A stretch of DNA of 9,474 bases from an uncultured Gammaproteobacteria bacterium (GTDB lineage Bacteria > Pseudomonadota > Gammaproteobacteria > Halothiobacillales > Halothiobacillaceae), in assembly GCA_938004235.1 (NCBI GenBank), contig CALKWL010000116.1, forward strand, positions 1-9,474, written 5' to 3'. The notes beneath the pieces were generated by a model, which saw only the letters and a program-made list of their open reading frames with translations, was not told the origin of the DNA and did no database searches. Position numbers and translations under genes: made by a program. How positions within the stretch are numbered: position 1 is the first letter of the stretch; each line of letters opens with the position of its first letter. Below, one piece after another: positions 1 through 5,606 of this stretch.

Positions 1-47
1 GAGATTGACTGACGTGACTGGAGTTCAGACGTGTGCTCTTCCGATCT
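1..47. other. Illumina sequencing adapter (non-genomic)
   Basis: Bases 14-47 match the Illumina TruSeq read-2/P7-side adapter, which begins GTGACTGGAGTTCAGACGTG and ends in GCTCTTCCGATCT. Bases 1-5 (GAGAT) match the 3' end of the P7 flow-cell primer, so bases 6-13 (TGACTGAC) sit exactly where an 8-base i7 index would be. This is residual library adapter at a contig end, not biology. Genomic sequence can only be trusted from base 48 onward. Confidence 0.96.
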
Positions 48-273
48 TCCTCGGTTGAATAAATGGCCGCTTGGCACATGAGCGGCAACATTGGCCTGAG
101 ATTCAGTAAACGCTGAATATCAGCATGTTCTCAGGGGCGGCGCTCTTAAAATCATGTGCCCGGTGCATACTCCGAGGGTCAGGATAGTCACTTCGGATAT
201 TCAGGCAATGAAGTTTTTTTTATTCGGTTATTGCCGTGGGTTTTATTAGAAAAGCTGCATATAACCTGAAGGA
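48..273. other. Gene-less stretch at the contig end
   Basis: No open reading frame here has a convincing start, length or codon pattern. The stretch is more AT-rich than the genes that follow. It holds a nested inverted repeat (95-135) and an eight-T run at 214-221. Upstream of that run only a 4-bp CTTC/GAAG stem is possible, so it is not a convincing terminator. It lies downstream of bepA. No clear rho-independent terminator for bepA was seen on the minus strand. Confidence 0.6.
95..135. repeat. Nested inverted repeat (stem-loop candidate)
   Basis: CCTGAG (95-100) pairs with CTCAGG (130-135), and directly inside it ATTCAG (101-106) pairs with CTGAAT (113-118). Together they can form a 6-bp outer stem and a 6-bp inner hairpin with a 6-base loop (TAAACG), leaving 11 unpaired bases on one side. 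No T-tract follows on either strand, so this is not a standard terminator. It could be a 3' end structure of a transcript arriving from the left or of bepA read-through. Function unknown. Confidence 0.4.
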
Positions 274-1776
274 TCACATGCCTTTCTCTTTTTTGCGTTC
301 GCGTGCGGCGAGAATTTGCGCTTCGACCAGCTTGATTTGTGCATCGAGGCGTTGGCGGGCGATAAGCTCGCTGCCGCTGGCGGCAAGGTTGGGGTTGCTG
401 GGGTAGGTGAGTGTGCGGGCGGTTTCAAATTCGGAATGGGCCTCGTGCAGGCGTTGTTGCGCCATGAAGTACATGCCGAGCGCTTCGTGGTGTTCAATCG
501 GATGCTGCGCGCGTGCGGCGGCTTCGGCCAGAGCGCCGAGCAGGGCGTCGTTGTGCGGATGATTGCGCAGGCTGGCGCGCAGCGACTGGTAGGCGCGCTC
601 GGGGTCGCTCTCCATCCAGAGCTGCGCCTGTTTCAGTGCAATGACGGGGTGATCCGGCGAGTAGGTCAGCAGATTTTTCAGGGTTTGGCTTGCGGCTTGA
701 TCCTGTTTGAGTTGGCGTTGCGTGTCGGCCAGTGCGACGCCAATCCATAAGTTGTCGGGGTGTTTTGCGTTGAGTGGGGTAAGGATCTCCAGCGCCTGTT
801 TCTCCTTTCCGGCGCGCGCCAGGAGCAGAGCCTGGTAATAGCGGGCGACCGGGCTTGCGCTCTCGGTCTGTTTTTTTGCCAGGGTGGAGGCGCTAGTTTG
901 CGGTTGTGCGGCGAGTTCTGCGGCGAGCGTGGCTTTGGCGTAGGCGTAGTCCGGTGAGTTGAAAACCTTGGCTGGGCGGAGCTGTTCGGCGCGGTTGCTG
1001 GCTTCGGCAATGCGGTTGGTGGTGACCGGGTGGGTGCGCAACAGTTCGTTGTGGGCGTAGAATCCGTCGCCTTCCTGACGGCCTAATTTGTCGAAGAAGC
1101 TGACCATGCCGCTTGGGTCGAAGTGGGCGTCGGCGAGGATCTGGATGCCAATGCGATCGGCCTCATATTCGTTTTCGCGCGTGAAGTTGATCTGTTGCTG
1201 CATCGCGCTGGCCATGCCCAAATGCGCGGCAGCAACGCCTGCATCGCTCGAGCCTGAGGCGGCGCCGATGACCATGGCGGCGGCGACGGCGGCGAGGGTG
1301 GTCAGGTCGATGCTGCCGCGTCCGACGATCATGCGGGCAATGTGGCGCTGGGTGACATGCGCCATTTCGTGCGCCATGACGCCTGTGAGTTCGTTTTCAT
1401 TTTCGGTGCGCAGTATCAGGCCGCTAAACAGGCTGATGTAGCCGCCTGGCGCCGCGAATGCGTTGATTTCGTTATCCTTGATAATGCTGAAGTGGAACGG
1501 GTAGGCGTTCCAGCCACTGGCGGAAGCAAGACGTTGACCCAGGGACTGGATGTAATGGTTAATCAGCGGGTTTTCAATCAGTACGGCCTGTTGGCGCAGC
1601 GCCTTGTAAAACCCTTGTCCCATGACCAGCTCTTCCTGGGTGGTAATGTCGCGGTCGATGGCTTCGCCCATGTCAGGCAGCTTGGCGTAAGGATCGCTCC
1701 ACGCGCCTGGGCTGAGCAGGGCGAGCGAGAGCGCCAGGGGGAGGAGTGCGGCGTGTTTGCGGGTAGGGCTGTACAT
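274..1776 (-). CDS. bepA: M48 family periplasmic metalloprotease/chaperone BepA (YfgC)
   Basis: This is a zinc metalloprotease with a TPR tail that assists or degrades stalled outer-membrane beta-barrel proteins and LptD at the BAM complex in the periplasm. With the start at 1776 the protein has 500 residues, close to E. coli BepA (487). Residues 1-28 look like a signal peptide: a basic MYSPTRKH start, a Leu/Ala-rich core, then GAWS-DP. The catalytic motif HEMAH is at 136-140 and the third ligand lies in NEYEADRIG (E203, D207). H249 in RTHP corresponds to the conserved His proposed as a regulatory switch in E. coli. Gly/Ala-rich residues 155-190 follow the active-site helix. From about 310 to 455 there are TPR-like helical pairs, and the C-terminus is basic. 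The frame stays open up to a GTG at 1860, but that start would bury the signal peptide. The gene is divergent from rhd. Function is firm; the exact start is less so. Confidence 0.92.
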   Translation of the reverse strand: MYSPTRKHAALLPLALSLALLSPGAWSDPYAKLPDMGEAIDRDITTQEELVMGQGFYKALRQQAVLIENPLINHYIQSLGQRLASASGWNAYPFHFSIIKDNEINAFAAPGGYISLFSGLILRTENENELTGVMAHEMAHVTQRHIARMIVGRGSIDLTTLAAVAAAMVIGAASGSSDAGVAAAHLGMASAMQQQINFTRENEYEADRIGIQILADAHFDPSGMVSFFDKLGRQEGDGFYAHNELLRTHPVTTNRIAEASNRAEQLRPAKVFNSPDYAYAKATLAAELAAQPQTSASTLAKKQTESASPVARYYQALLLARAGKEKQALEILTPLNAKHPDNLWIGVALADTQRQLKQDQAASQTLKNLLTYSPDHPVIALKQAQLWMESDPERAYQSLRASLRNHPHNDALLGALAEAAARAQHPIEHHEALGMYFMAQQRLHEAHSEFETARTLTYPSNPNLAASGSELIARQRLDAQIKLVEAQILAARERKKEKGM

Positions 1777-2018
1777 GGATAATAGATCAGTGATTTTTGC
1801 AGACCTATTGATTCGGCCTGCTGAAGTTTGAATTAGTGACCAAGGTTGGGACAATATCACTCCTCGAAAAAGCGTGGGAAGGCCGAATCAATAATCAATC
1901 AAATGAATAGGTTATTGATACAGCACGGCGAAACCAACCGACTGCGGTTGTGCATCCATCACACGTCGGATTCAAAAAATTTCTTTGCCGCATCAATAAC
2001 TTTGAGGATAGTAAGACG
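1777..2018. promoter_or_regulatory. Divergent bepA/rhd intergenic region with operator-like repeats
   Basis: This AT-richer region separates bepA (minus) from rhd (plus). The heptamer ATCAATA occurs four times in alternating orientation: TATTGAT at 1806-1812, ATCAATA at 1887-1893, TATTGAT at 1913-1919 and ATCAATA at 1992-1998. A further ATCAAT hexamer is at 1894-1899. The middle pair extends to ATCAATAA-N17-TTATTGAT. The last copy sits just upstream of the rhd ribosome-binding site. I could not assign a good -35/-10 pair in either direction. Binding by a regulator, or by IHF (which shares the ATCAA core), is inference. Confidence 0.5.
1806..1893. repeat. Perfect 14-bp inverted repeat with 60-bp spacer
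   Basis: TATTGATTCGGCCT at 1806-1819 is the exact reverse complement of AGGCCGAATCAATA at 1880-1893. The 60 bases between hold no obvious gene. They include a GAGGAGTG on the minus strand that looks like a Shine-Dalgarno sequence run into the GTG at 1860. The pair could be two operator half-sites, the ends of a small mobile element remnant, or a long-loop stem. No flanking direct repeat was seen that would mark a transposition event. Confidence 0.6.
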
Positions 2019-2366
2019 ATGGTTTCAATAAAGCATGTGGAGGCGCGTGAGCTTTCGACCTGGTTGGCGAATGAAAAATTCCTTTTGCTGGATGTGCGCA
2101 CGCCAGGCGAGACTGCCTATGGAATTATTCCGGGCGCCAGGTTGTTGCCCTTGCACCTGTTGCCGTTGCATATCGACCAGCTCAAGGGTTATGACAAGGT
2201 TGTGGTCTATTGTCAGAGCGGCGCTCGCTCCGCACAGGCGTGCATGTTTCTTGCGCGCCAGGGGATTGAGGGCGGGGTCAATTTGAGTAACGGCATTATG
2301 GCCTGGGCGGCAGAGCGTTTGCCGATGGTGCGCCCGGATGCCGATAGCCCCTTGCTTGGCGGTTGA
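2019..2366 (+). CDS. rhd: Single-domain rhodanese-like sulfurtransferase (Rhd)
   Basis: A small cytoplasmic rhodanese of 115 residues, the usual size for one domain. The active-site loop CQSGARS (65-71) fits the CxxGxR(S) signature, with Cys65 as the persulfide-carrying residue. The conserved LLLDVRTPGE segment (22-31) and the C-terminal NLSNGIMAW (88-96) also match the family. The start at 2019 was chosen because GAGGA (2004-2008) precedes it and because the domain begins about there; an upstream ATG at 1950 would add 23 residues unlike rhodanese. There is no signal peptide. The stop overlaps the tusA start. In sulfur oxidisers with the same gene order, Rhd mobilises sulfane sulfur and passes it to TusA; that role here is inferred from order and family. 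Confidence 0.9.
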   Translation: MVSIKHVEARELSTWLANEKFLLLDVRTPGETAYGIIPGARLLPLHLLPLHIDQLKGYDKVVVYCQSGARSAQACMFLARQGIEGGVNLSNGIMAWAAERLPMVRPDADSPLLGG

Positions 2367-2614
2367 TGATGTCTTTGGAGTGGGATGCCGAGCTGGATGC
2401 GCGCGGTCTGCCTTGCCCTTTGCCGCTTTTGAGAACCAAGCAGGCCTTGGCTCCATTGGCGGGCGGGCAGGTGTTGCGCGTGCTGGCGACGGATGCAGCG
2501 GCGCCGCGTGATTTTGCGGCTTACGCCGAGGCGACGGGACATGGTTTGATGCAGGTTGAGTCTGCGGACGGCGGGTTCGTGCTGTATCTGAAAAAACGGG
2601 AGGATGCGGCATGA
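2366..2614 (+). CDS. tusA: TusA-family sulfur carrier protein
   Basis: An 82-residue TusA/SirA-fold protein. The hallmark is DARGLPCPLPLLRTKQAL at residues 11-28, containing the CPxP motif whose Cys17 carries the persulfide. It is followed by a VLRVLATDAAAPRDF strand-helix segment and a C-terminal strand ending in VLYLKKRE, all typical of the family. The start overlaps the rhd stop by one base (tgATG); a second ATG three bases on (2369) is equally possible. The stop overlaps the next gene as ATGA, so translation is probably coupled. E. coli TusA serves tRNA thiolation. In sulfur oxidisers the rhd-tusA-dsrE2 copy instead feeds the Dsr or sHdr pathways, and the neighbours favour that second role here. 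Confidence 0.94.
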   Translation: MMSLEWDAELDARGLPCPLPLLRTKQALAPLAGGQVLRVLATDAAAPRDFAAYAEATGHGLMQVESADGGFVLYLKKREDAA

Positions 2615-2982
2615 GCAAGCGTATGGCCTTGCTGATTACCGGGGCGACGCCCCAGGCAGCGTATGCGCCGTGGATGATGGCGGCGACGGCGGCCTCCATG
2701 GGGTATGAGTGCAGGCTGTTTTATGCGTTCAGTGGCCTGGATTTGTTGCGTGTGCAGCCGGTGATTCATGGTGCGTTTCATGCCGAATCCGGGGCGATGC
2801 CGGAACCGCTGGACTTGCGCGGCATGTGCGTCGAGCTGGGCGTGCAGCTGCTGGCCTGTTCGGCCTCGATGACGGCGCACGGTTTGACGCAGCATGATTT
2901 AATGCTCAGCGTCGAGCTGGCGGGGATGGCGAGTTGGCTGGCTTTTGCGTCGGGGGCGGAGATTCAGCTGAATTTTGGCTAA
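2611..2982 (+). CDS. dsrE2: DsrE2-like sulfur-transfer protein
   Basis: A 123-residue protein of the DsrE/DsrF/TusD superfamily, closest by eye to DsrE2. It shows the N-terminal strand KRMALLITGATPQAAYAPW, the helix AATAASMGYECRLFYAF and the typical segment GVQLLACSASMTAHGL, then the ELAGMASWLAFA helix (102-113). Cys73 and Cys83 are candidate persulfide carriers; the latter, in LLACSASM, sits at the position conserved in DsrE2. The hydrophobic stretches at about 18-30 and 102-113 may associate with the membrane, as proposed for DsrE2 proteins, but neither is a clear transmembrane helix. A strong GGGAGGA lies just before the start, which overlaps the tusA stop by four bases. No dsrF or dsrH follows, so a TusBCD-type DsrEFH complex is unlikely. 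Confidence 0.85.
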   Translation: MSKRMALLITGATPQAAYAPWMMAATAASMGYECRLFYAFSGLDLLRVQPVIHGAFHAESGAMPEPLDLRGMCVELGVQLLACSASMTAHGLTQHDLMLSVELAGMASWLAFASGAEIQLNFG

Positions 2983-2997
2983 GTTTTGGTTGTCTTC

Positions 2998-3012
2998 GCC
3001 TTCGGAGAAGGC
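2998..3012. other. Short hairpin between dsrE2 and the aldehyde dehydrogenase gene
   Basis: GCCTTC (2998-3003) and GAAGGC (3007-3012) form a perfect 6-bp stem with a GGA loop. It begins 15 bases after the dsrE2 stop. No T-run follows, so it is a poor intrinsic terminator. It might stabilise the 3' end of the rhd-tusA-dsrE2 message or separate expression of the two gene groups. Confidence 0.35.
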
Positions 3013-3071
3013 TGCAACAGGTTCTGGAAATACAGCGCTGCGAATTGATCCGCAGCCTCGGGGGGATGGGC

Positions 3072-4436
3072 ATGGCATTCGCTTCAATCAATCCTTTTAA
3101 CGGCGAAGCGCTGGCGCGTGTTCCCAAACATGCTCCGCATGAAATCGAGCATGCGCTGGCGAGCAGCGCGCGCATGGCGCCGATCTGGCGCGAGGGCGGC
3201 TACGCGCCGCGCGCAGCGCTGTTGAATGCGGTGGCGCGCCTGTTGCGTGAGCGTCAGGATGACTATGCGCGTCTGATGGCGCTGGAAATGGGCAAGCCCG
3301 TGCGCGAGGCGCGTGCCGAGGTGCTGAAGTGTGCCTGGGTGTGCGAGTTTTATGCCGGGCAGGGTGAGGCGATGCTGGCGGATGATGTCGTCGCTTCGGA
3401 TGCGTGTGAGTCACGGGTGGTGTATGAGCCTCTCGGTACGGTGCTAGGGATCATGCCCTGGAACTTTCCGTTCTGGCAGGTGCTGCGTGCCGTTGCGCCG
3501 ATCGTGATGGCGGGTAATACGTTTTTGCTCAAACACGCGTCGAACGTGCCGCAATGTGCCGTGGCGCTGGAGTCGCTGTTCCGTGATGCGGGTGCGCCGG
3601 AAGGGGTGTTTTCGAGCCTGCTCGTGGGCAGCGAGCTTGTGCCGGCATTGATCGATGATGTACGCGTGCACGGGGTCACGCTGACCGGAAGCGAAACCGC
3701 CGGGCGGCGGGTGGCGGCGCTGGCGGGCGCGGCGCTCAAGCCGGTGGTGATGGAGCTGGGCGGTTCGGATGCGTTTGTGGTTTTGCAGGATGCGGATCTG
3801 GAGCTGGCGCTGGATAACGCCGTGCGTTCGCGCTTTCAGAACACTGGTCGGAGCTGTATCGCGGCGAAGCGTTTTATTGTGCATGCGTCCTTGTTGGATG
3901 ATTTCGCTGCGGGCATGGTGACGCGTGTGGCGGCTTTACGTCAGGGCGATCCTCTGGATGAGAGCACAGATCTTGGCCCGCTGGCGCGCCCCGACTTGCG
4001 CCAACAGGTGCTCGAACAAGTGCGCTCTAGCAAGGACGCCGGGGCGGATGTGGTGTATGGCGGCGCAGCGCTTGCCGGAAGTTTTGCCGCGATGGAGCCT
4101 TGTGTGTTGAAGGGTGTGCGCCCCGGGATGAGTGCGTTTGATGAAGAGATTTTTGGCCCGGTGGCGGCGATTTGCAGCGCACAGGATGATCTCCAGGCGC
4201 TGCATTTGGCGAATCTGAGCCGTTTTGGGCTGGGCGGCAGCGTGTGGACGCGGGATGTGGCGCGTGGCGAGGCGTTGGCTCGGGCGATGGAGTGCGGTGC
4301 GGTGTTTGTGAATGGCATGGTGAAAAGCGATCCTCGTCTACCCTTTGGCGGCTGCAAGGTGTCGGGACTGGGGCGCGAGTTGGGGGTGCAGGGTTTGAGG
4401 GCATTTACCAATGCGAAGACGCTGTGGCTTGCCTGA
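3072..4436 (+). CDS. NAD(P)+-dependent aldehyde dehydrogenase, succinate-semialdehyde dehydrogenase (Sad/GabD) type
   Basis: Oxidises an aldehyde, probably succinate semialdehyde, to the acid with NAD(P)+. The 454 residues match the short Sad/YneI-like branch (about 455-462). Visible landmarks are MPWNFPFWQVLRAVAP (128-143, with the oxyanion Asn131), FLLKHASN cofactor contacts (151-158), LTGSETAG (204-211), catalytic Glu228 in MELGGSD, catalytic Cys262 in NTGRSCIAAKR, EEIFGPV (358-364) and PFGGCKVSGLGRELG (424-438). GRSC replaces the more usual GQ(V/R)C. The start at 3072 follows a G-rich Shine-Dalgarno and gives the family-like beginning MAFASINPFNGE; ATG 3066 is possible, and the open frame further upstream overlaps dsrE2 and is unlikely to be translated. 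Substrate is by family resemblance only. There is no clear link to sulfur metabolism. Confidence 0.9.
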   Translation: MAFASINPFNGEALARVPKHAPHEIEHALASSARMAPIWREGGYAPRAALLNAVARLLRERQDDYARLMALEMGKPVREARAEVLKCAWVCEFYAGQGEAMLADDVVASDACESRVVYEPLGTVLGIMPWNFPFWQVLRAVAPIVMAGNTFLLKHASNVPQCAVALESLFRDAGAPEGVFSSLLVGSELVPALIDDVRVHGVTLTGSETAGRRVAALAGAALKPVVMELGGSDAFVVLQDADLELALDNAVRSRFQNTGRSCIAAKRFIVHASLLDDFAAGMVTRVAALRQGDPLDESTDLGPLARPDLRQQVLEQVRSSKDAGADVVYGGAALAGSFAAMEPCVLKGVRPGMSAFDEEIFGPVAAICSAQDDLQALHLANLSRFGLGGSVWTRDVARGEALARAMECGAVFVNGMVKSDPRLPFGGCKVSGLGRELGVQGLRAFTNAKTLWLA

Positions 4437-4452
4437 GCAGGTTGGATAGGGC

Positions 4453-5349
4453 GTGACACCGCCATCCAGCGCCCGATTGGGTTTCGCTTACGCCGCCGTA
4501 GTGCTGATTTGGGCGACGACGCCCTTGGGTATCAAGTGGAGTGGGGCGGAGGGTGAGTTTCTGTTTGGCGTGACTGCTCGCATGGCGTTGGGTGCGCTGG
4601 TCGCCTTGCCGGTGTTGTGGCTGCTGAAACAGAGGCTGTCGTTTGCGCCTCGGGCGCTTATGGCCTACGCGGCGGGCAGTCTGGCGATTTATGTCGGCAT
4701 GTTCGGTACCTATTGGGCGGCGCAGTATCTGGACAGCGGGATGGTGTCAGTGTTGTTTGGCACGGCGCCATTGTTCACCAGTCTCCTGGCCGCCTGGATT
4801 TTAGGCGAGCGCACGCTGAATCTGCATTGGCTGGGCGGTTTACTCCTGGCGTTTTTCGGGCTGGGGCTGATCTTCCACGAGCAGCTTCATCTGGAGGGCG
4901 TGGGGGGCTGGGCGGTGGCGGTGATGCTGTGGAGCGCGTTTATCCACGCCTTGAGCACGGTGCTGGTGAAGAAAATCCATGCGCCGATTTCAGGCAGCGT
5001 CACCAGTGTCGGCGCGCTCTGGGTCGCGGCGGTGTTGTATCTTGTGACCTGGCTTGTGCTTTCGCCTTCGGGGGAGCTATGGCCTGAAGCGCTGAGCGGG
5101 CGAACCTGGGGTGCGATTGTCTATCTCGCGGTGTTTGGCTCGGTATTTGGCTTCATGCTGTTTTTCTTTGCGCTGCGGCATTTGCCCGCATCCCTGATAG
5201 GCTTGATTACGCTGCTCGCTCCCGTGTTGGCGTTGTGGTTGGGCTGGTGGTTCGAGGGCGAGGTTCTGTCGCTTGCCGCCATGTTAGGTACGGCGCTGGT
5301 GTTGGGCGGTCTGGCGTGGGCGCAATGGGGTTCCGTGACGCCGAAGTGA
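4453..5349 (+). CDS. EamA/DMT-superfamily permease
   Basis: An inner-membrane protein of 298 residues with about ten hydrophobic helices in two tandem EamA repeats, the usual size for drug/metabolite transporters. The first repeat carries LIWATTPLGIKWS (18-30) and ends in LLAAWILGER (111-120). The second ends in LLAPVLALWLGWWFEGE (254-270), the mirrored EamA signature. The start is a GTG at 4453, preceded by GGATAGG; the protein would otherwise lose part of helix 1. It begins 16 bases after the aldehyde dehydrogenase stop, so both are probably on one transcript. Members export amino acids, nucleosides or other small molecules; the substrate cannot be read from the sequence. Confidence 0.9.
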   Translation: MTPPSSARLGFAYAAVVLIWATTPLGIKWSGAEGEFLFGVTARMALGALVALPVLWLLKQRLSFAPRALMAYAAGSLAIYVGMFGTYWAAQYLDSGMVSVLFGTAPLFTSLLAAWILGERTLNLHWLGGLLLAFFGLGLIFHEQLHLEGVGGWAVAVMLWSAFIHALSTVLVKKIHAPISGSVTSVGALWVAAVLYLVTWLVLSPSGELWPEALSGRTWGAIVYLAVFGSVFGFMLFFFALRHLPASLIGLITLLAPVLALWLGWWFEGEVLSLAAMLGTALVLGGLAWAQWGSVTPK

Positions 5350-5491
5350 GCCTGGCAGCCGTCGGATTTGAGACGGTCTGGCTGCAAAGGCTTGAGGGAT
5401 CCACCCTTGGGTTCCGCCCTTCGCAGGCGGCTGAAATACCTATTTCAGCCTTGCATCCCAATGCCGCTCCAGGCGGCTCTAGCAGGATGTT

Positions 5492-5517
5492 GAAAAAGGG
5501 CTTTCCTGCCCTTTTTC
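5492..5517. terminator. Terminator-like hairpin downstream of the EamA permease gene
   Basis: GAAAAAGGGC (5492-5501) and GCCCTTTTTC (5508-5517) form a perfect 10-bp stem with a TTTCCT loop. The five-T run lies inside the 3' arm. A GC core followed by T residues suits rho-independent termination, and because the arms are symmetrical it could work on either strand. It is 142 bases after the permease stop, so it could also belong to the larger repeat. Confidence 0.55.
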
Positions 5518-5545
5518 CCGGCACATGTCCGTGTGCGGCTACGAT

Positions 5546-5571
5546 AAATCAAATGCTTGCGCATTTGATTT
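5546..5571. other. 11-bp hairpin upstream of hemY
   Basis: AAATCAAATGC (5546-5556) and GCATTTGATTT (5561-5571) are exact reverse complements around a TTGC loop. The hairpin ends 35 bases before the hemY start. It could be a 5' leader structure, a palindromic operator, or the last unit of the hairpin cluster. No ribosome-binding site is hidden inside it. Confidence 0.5.
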
Positions 5572-5606
5572 GCGTGCGAGGTAATGACTTAAGACGGGTG
5601 TTAGAC

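Larger units (their letters stand above)
5350..5606. repeat. Hairpin-rich intergenic region, candidate dispersed repeat
   Basis: This 257-base gap carries at least five inverted repeats. GCAGCC/GGCTGC (5355-5360 and 5380-5385) has an alternative inner pairing CCGTC/GACGG. GGCTGAAATA/TATTTCAGCC (5429-5450) is a 10-bp pair with only CC between. GCCGC/GCGGC is at 5463-5467 and 5473-5477. GAAAAAGGGC/GCCCTTTTTC is at 5492-5517. AAATCAAATGC/GCATTTGATTT is at 5546-5571. An open reading frame crosses the region in frame with hemY, but it looks non-coding. The modular look resembles intergenic palindromic repeats found in many copies in proteobacterial genomes; copy number cannot be judged here. Confidence 0.6.

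Noticed and set aside
191..221. Rho-independent terminator ending in the eight-T run at 214-221
   Set aside because: Only a 4-bp CTTC/GAAG stem with a long loop can form before the T-run, too weak to call.
2025..2699. Long minus-strand open frame of 224 codons opposite rhd/tusA/dsrE2
   Set aside because: It is antisense to three recognisable genes and its protein is Arg/Pro/His-rich low-complexity, typical of a shadow frame in GC-rich DNA.
2934..3071. Upstream extension of the aldehyde dehydrogenase gene
   Set aside because: It overlaps the dsrE2 coding sequence, includes the hairpin at 2998-3012, and the added residues do not resemble the family N-terminus.
5235..5606. Upstream extension of hemY into the permease gene
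   Set aside because: The frame is open, but it runs through the permease end and five hairpins, while the FAD-binding fold begins right after the ATG at 5607.
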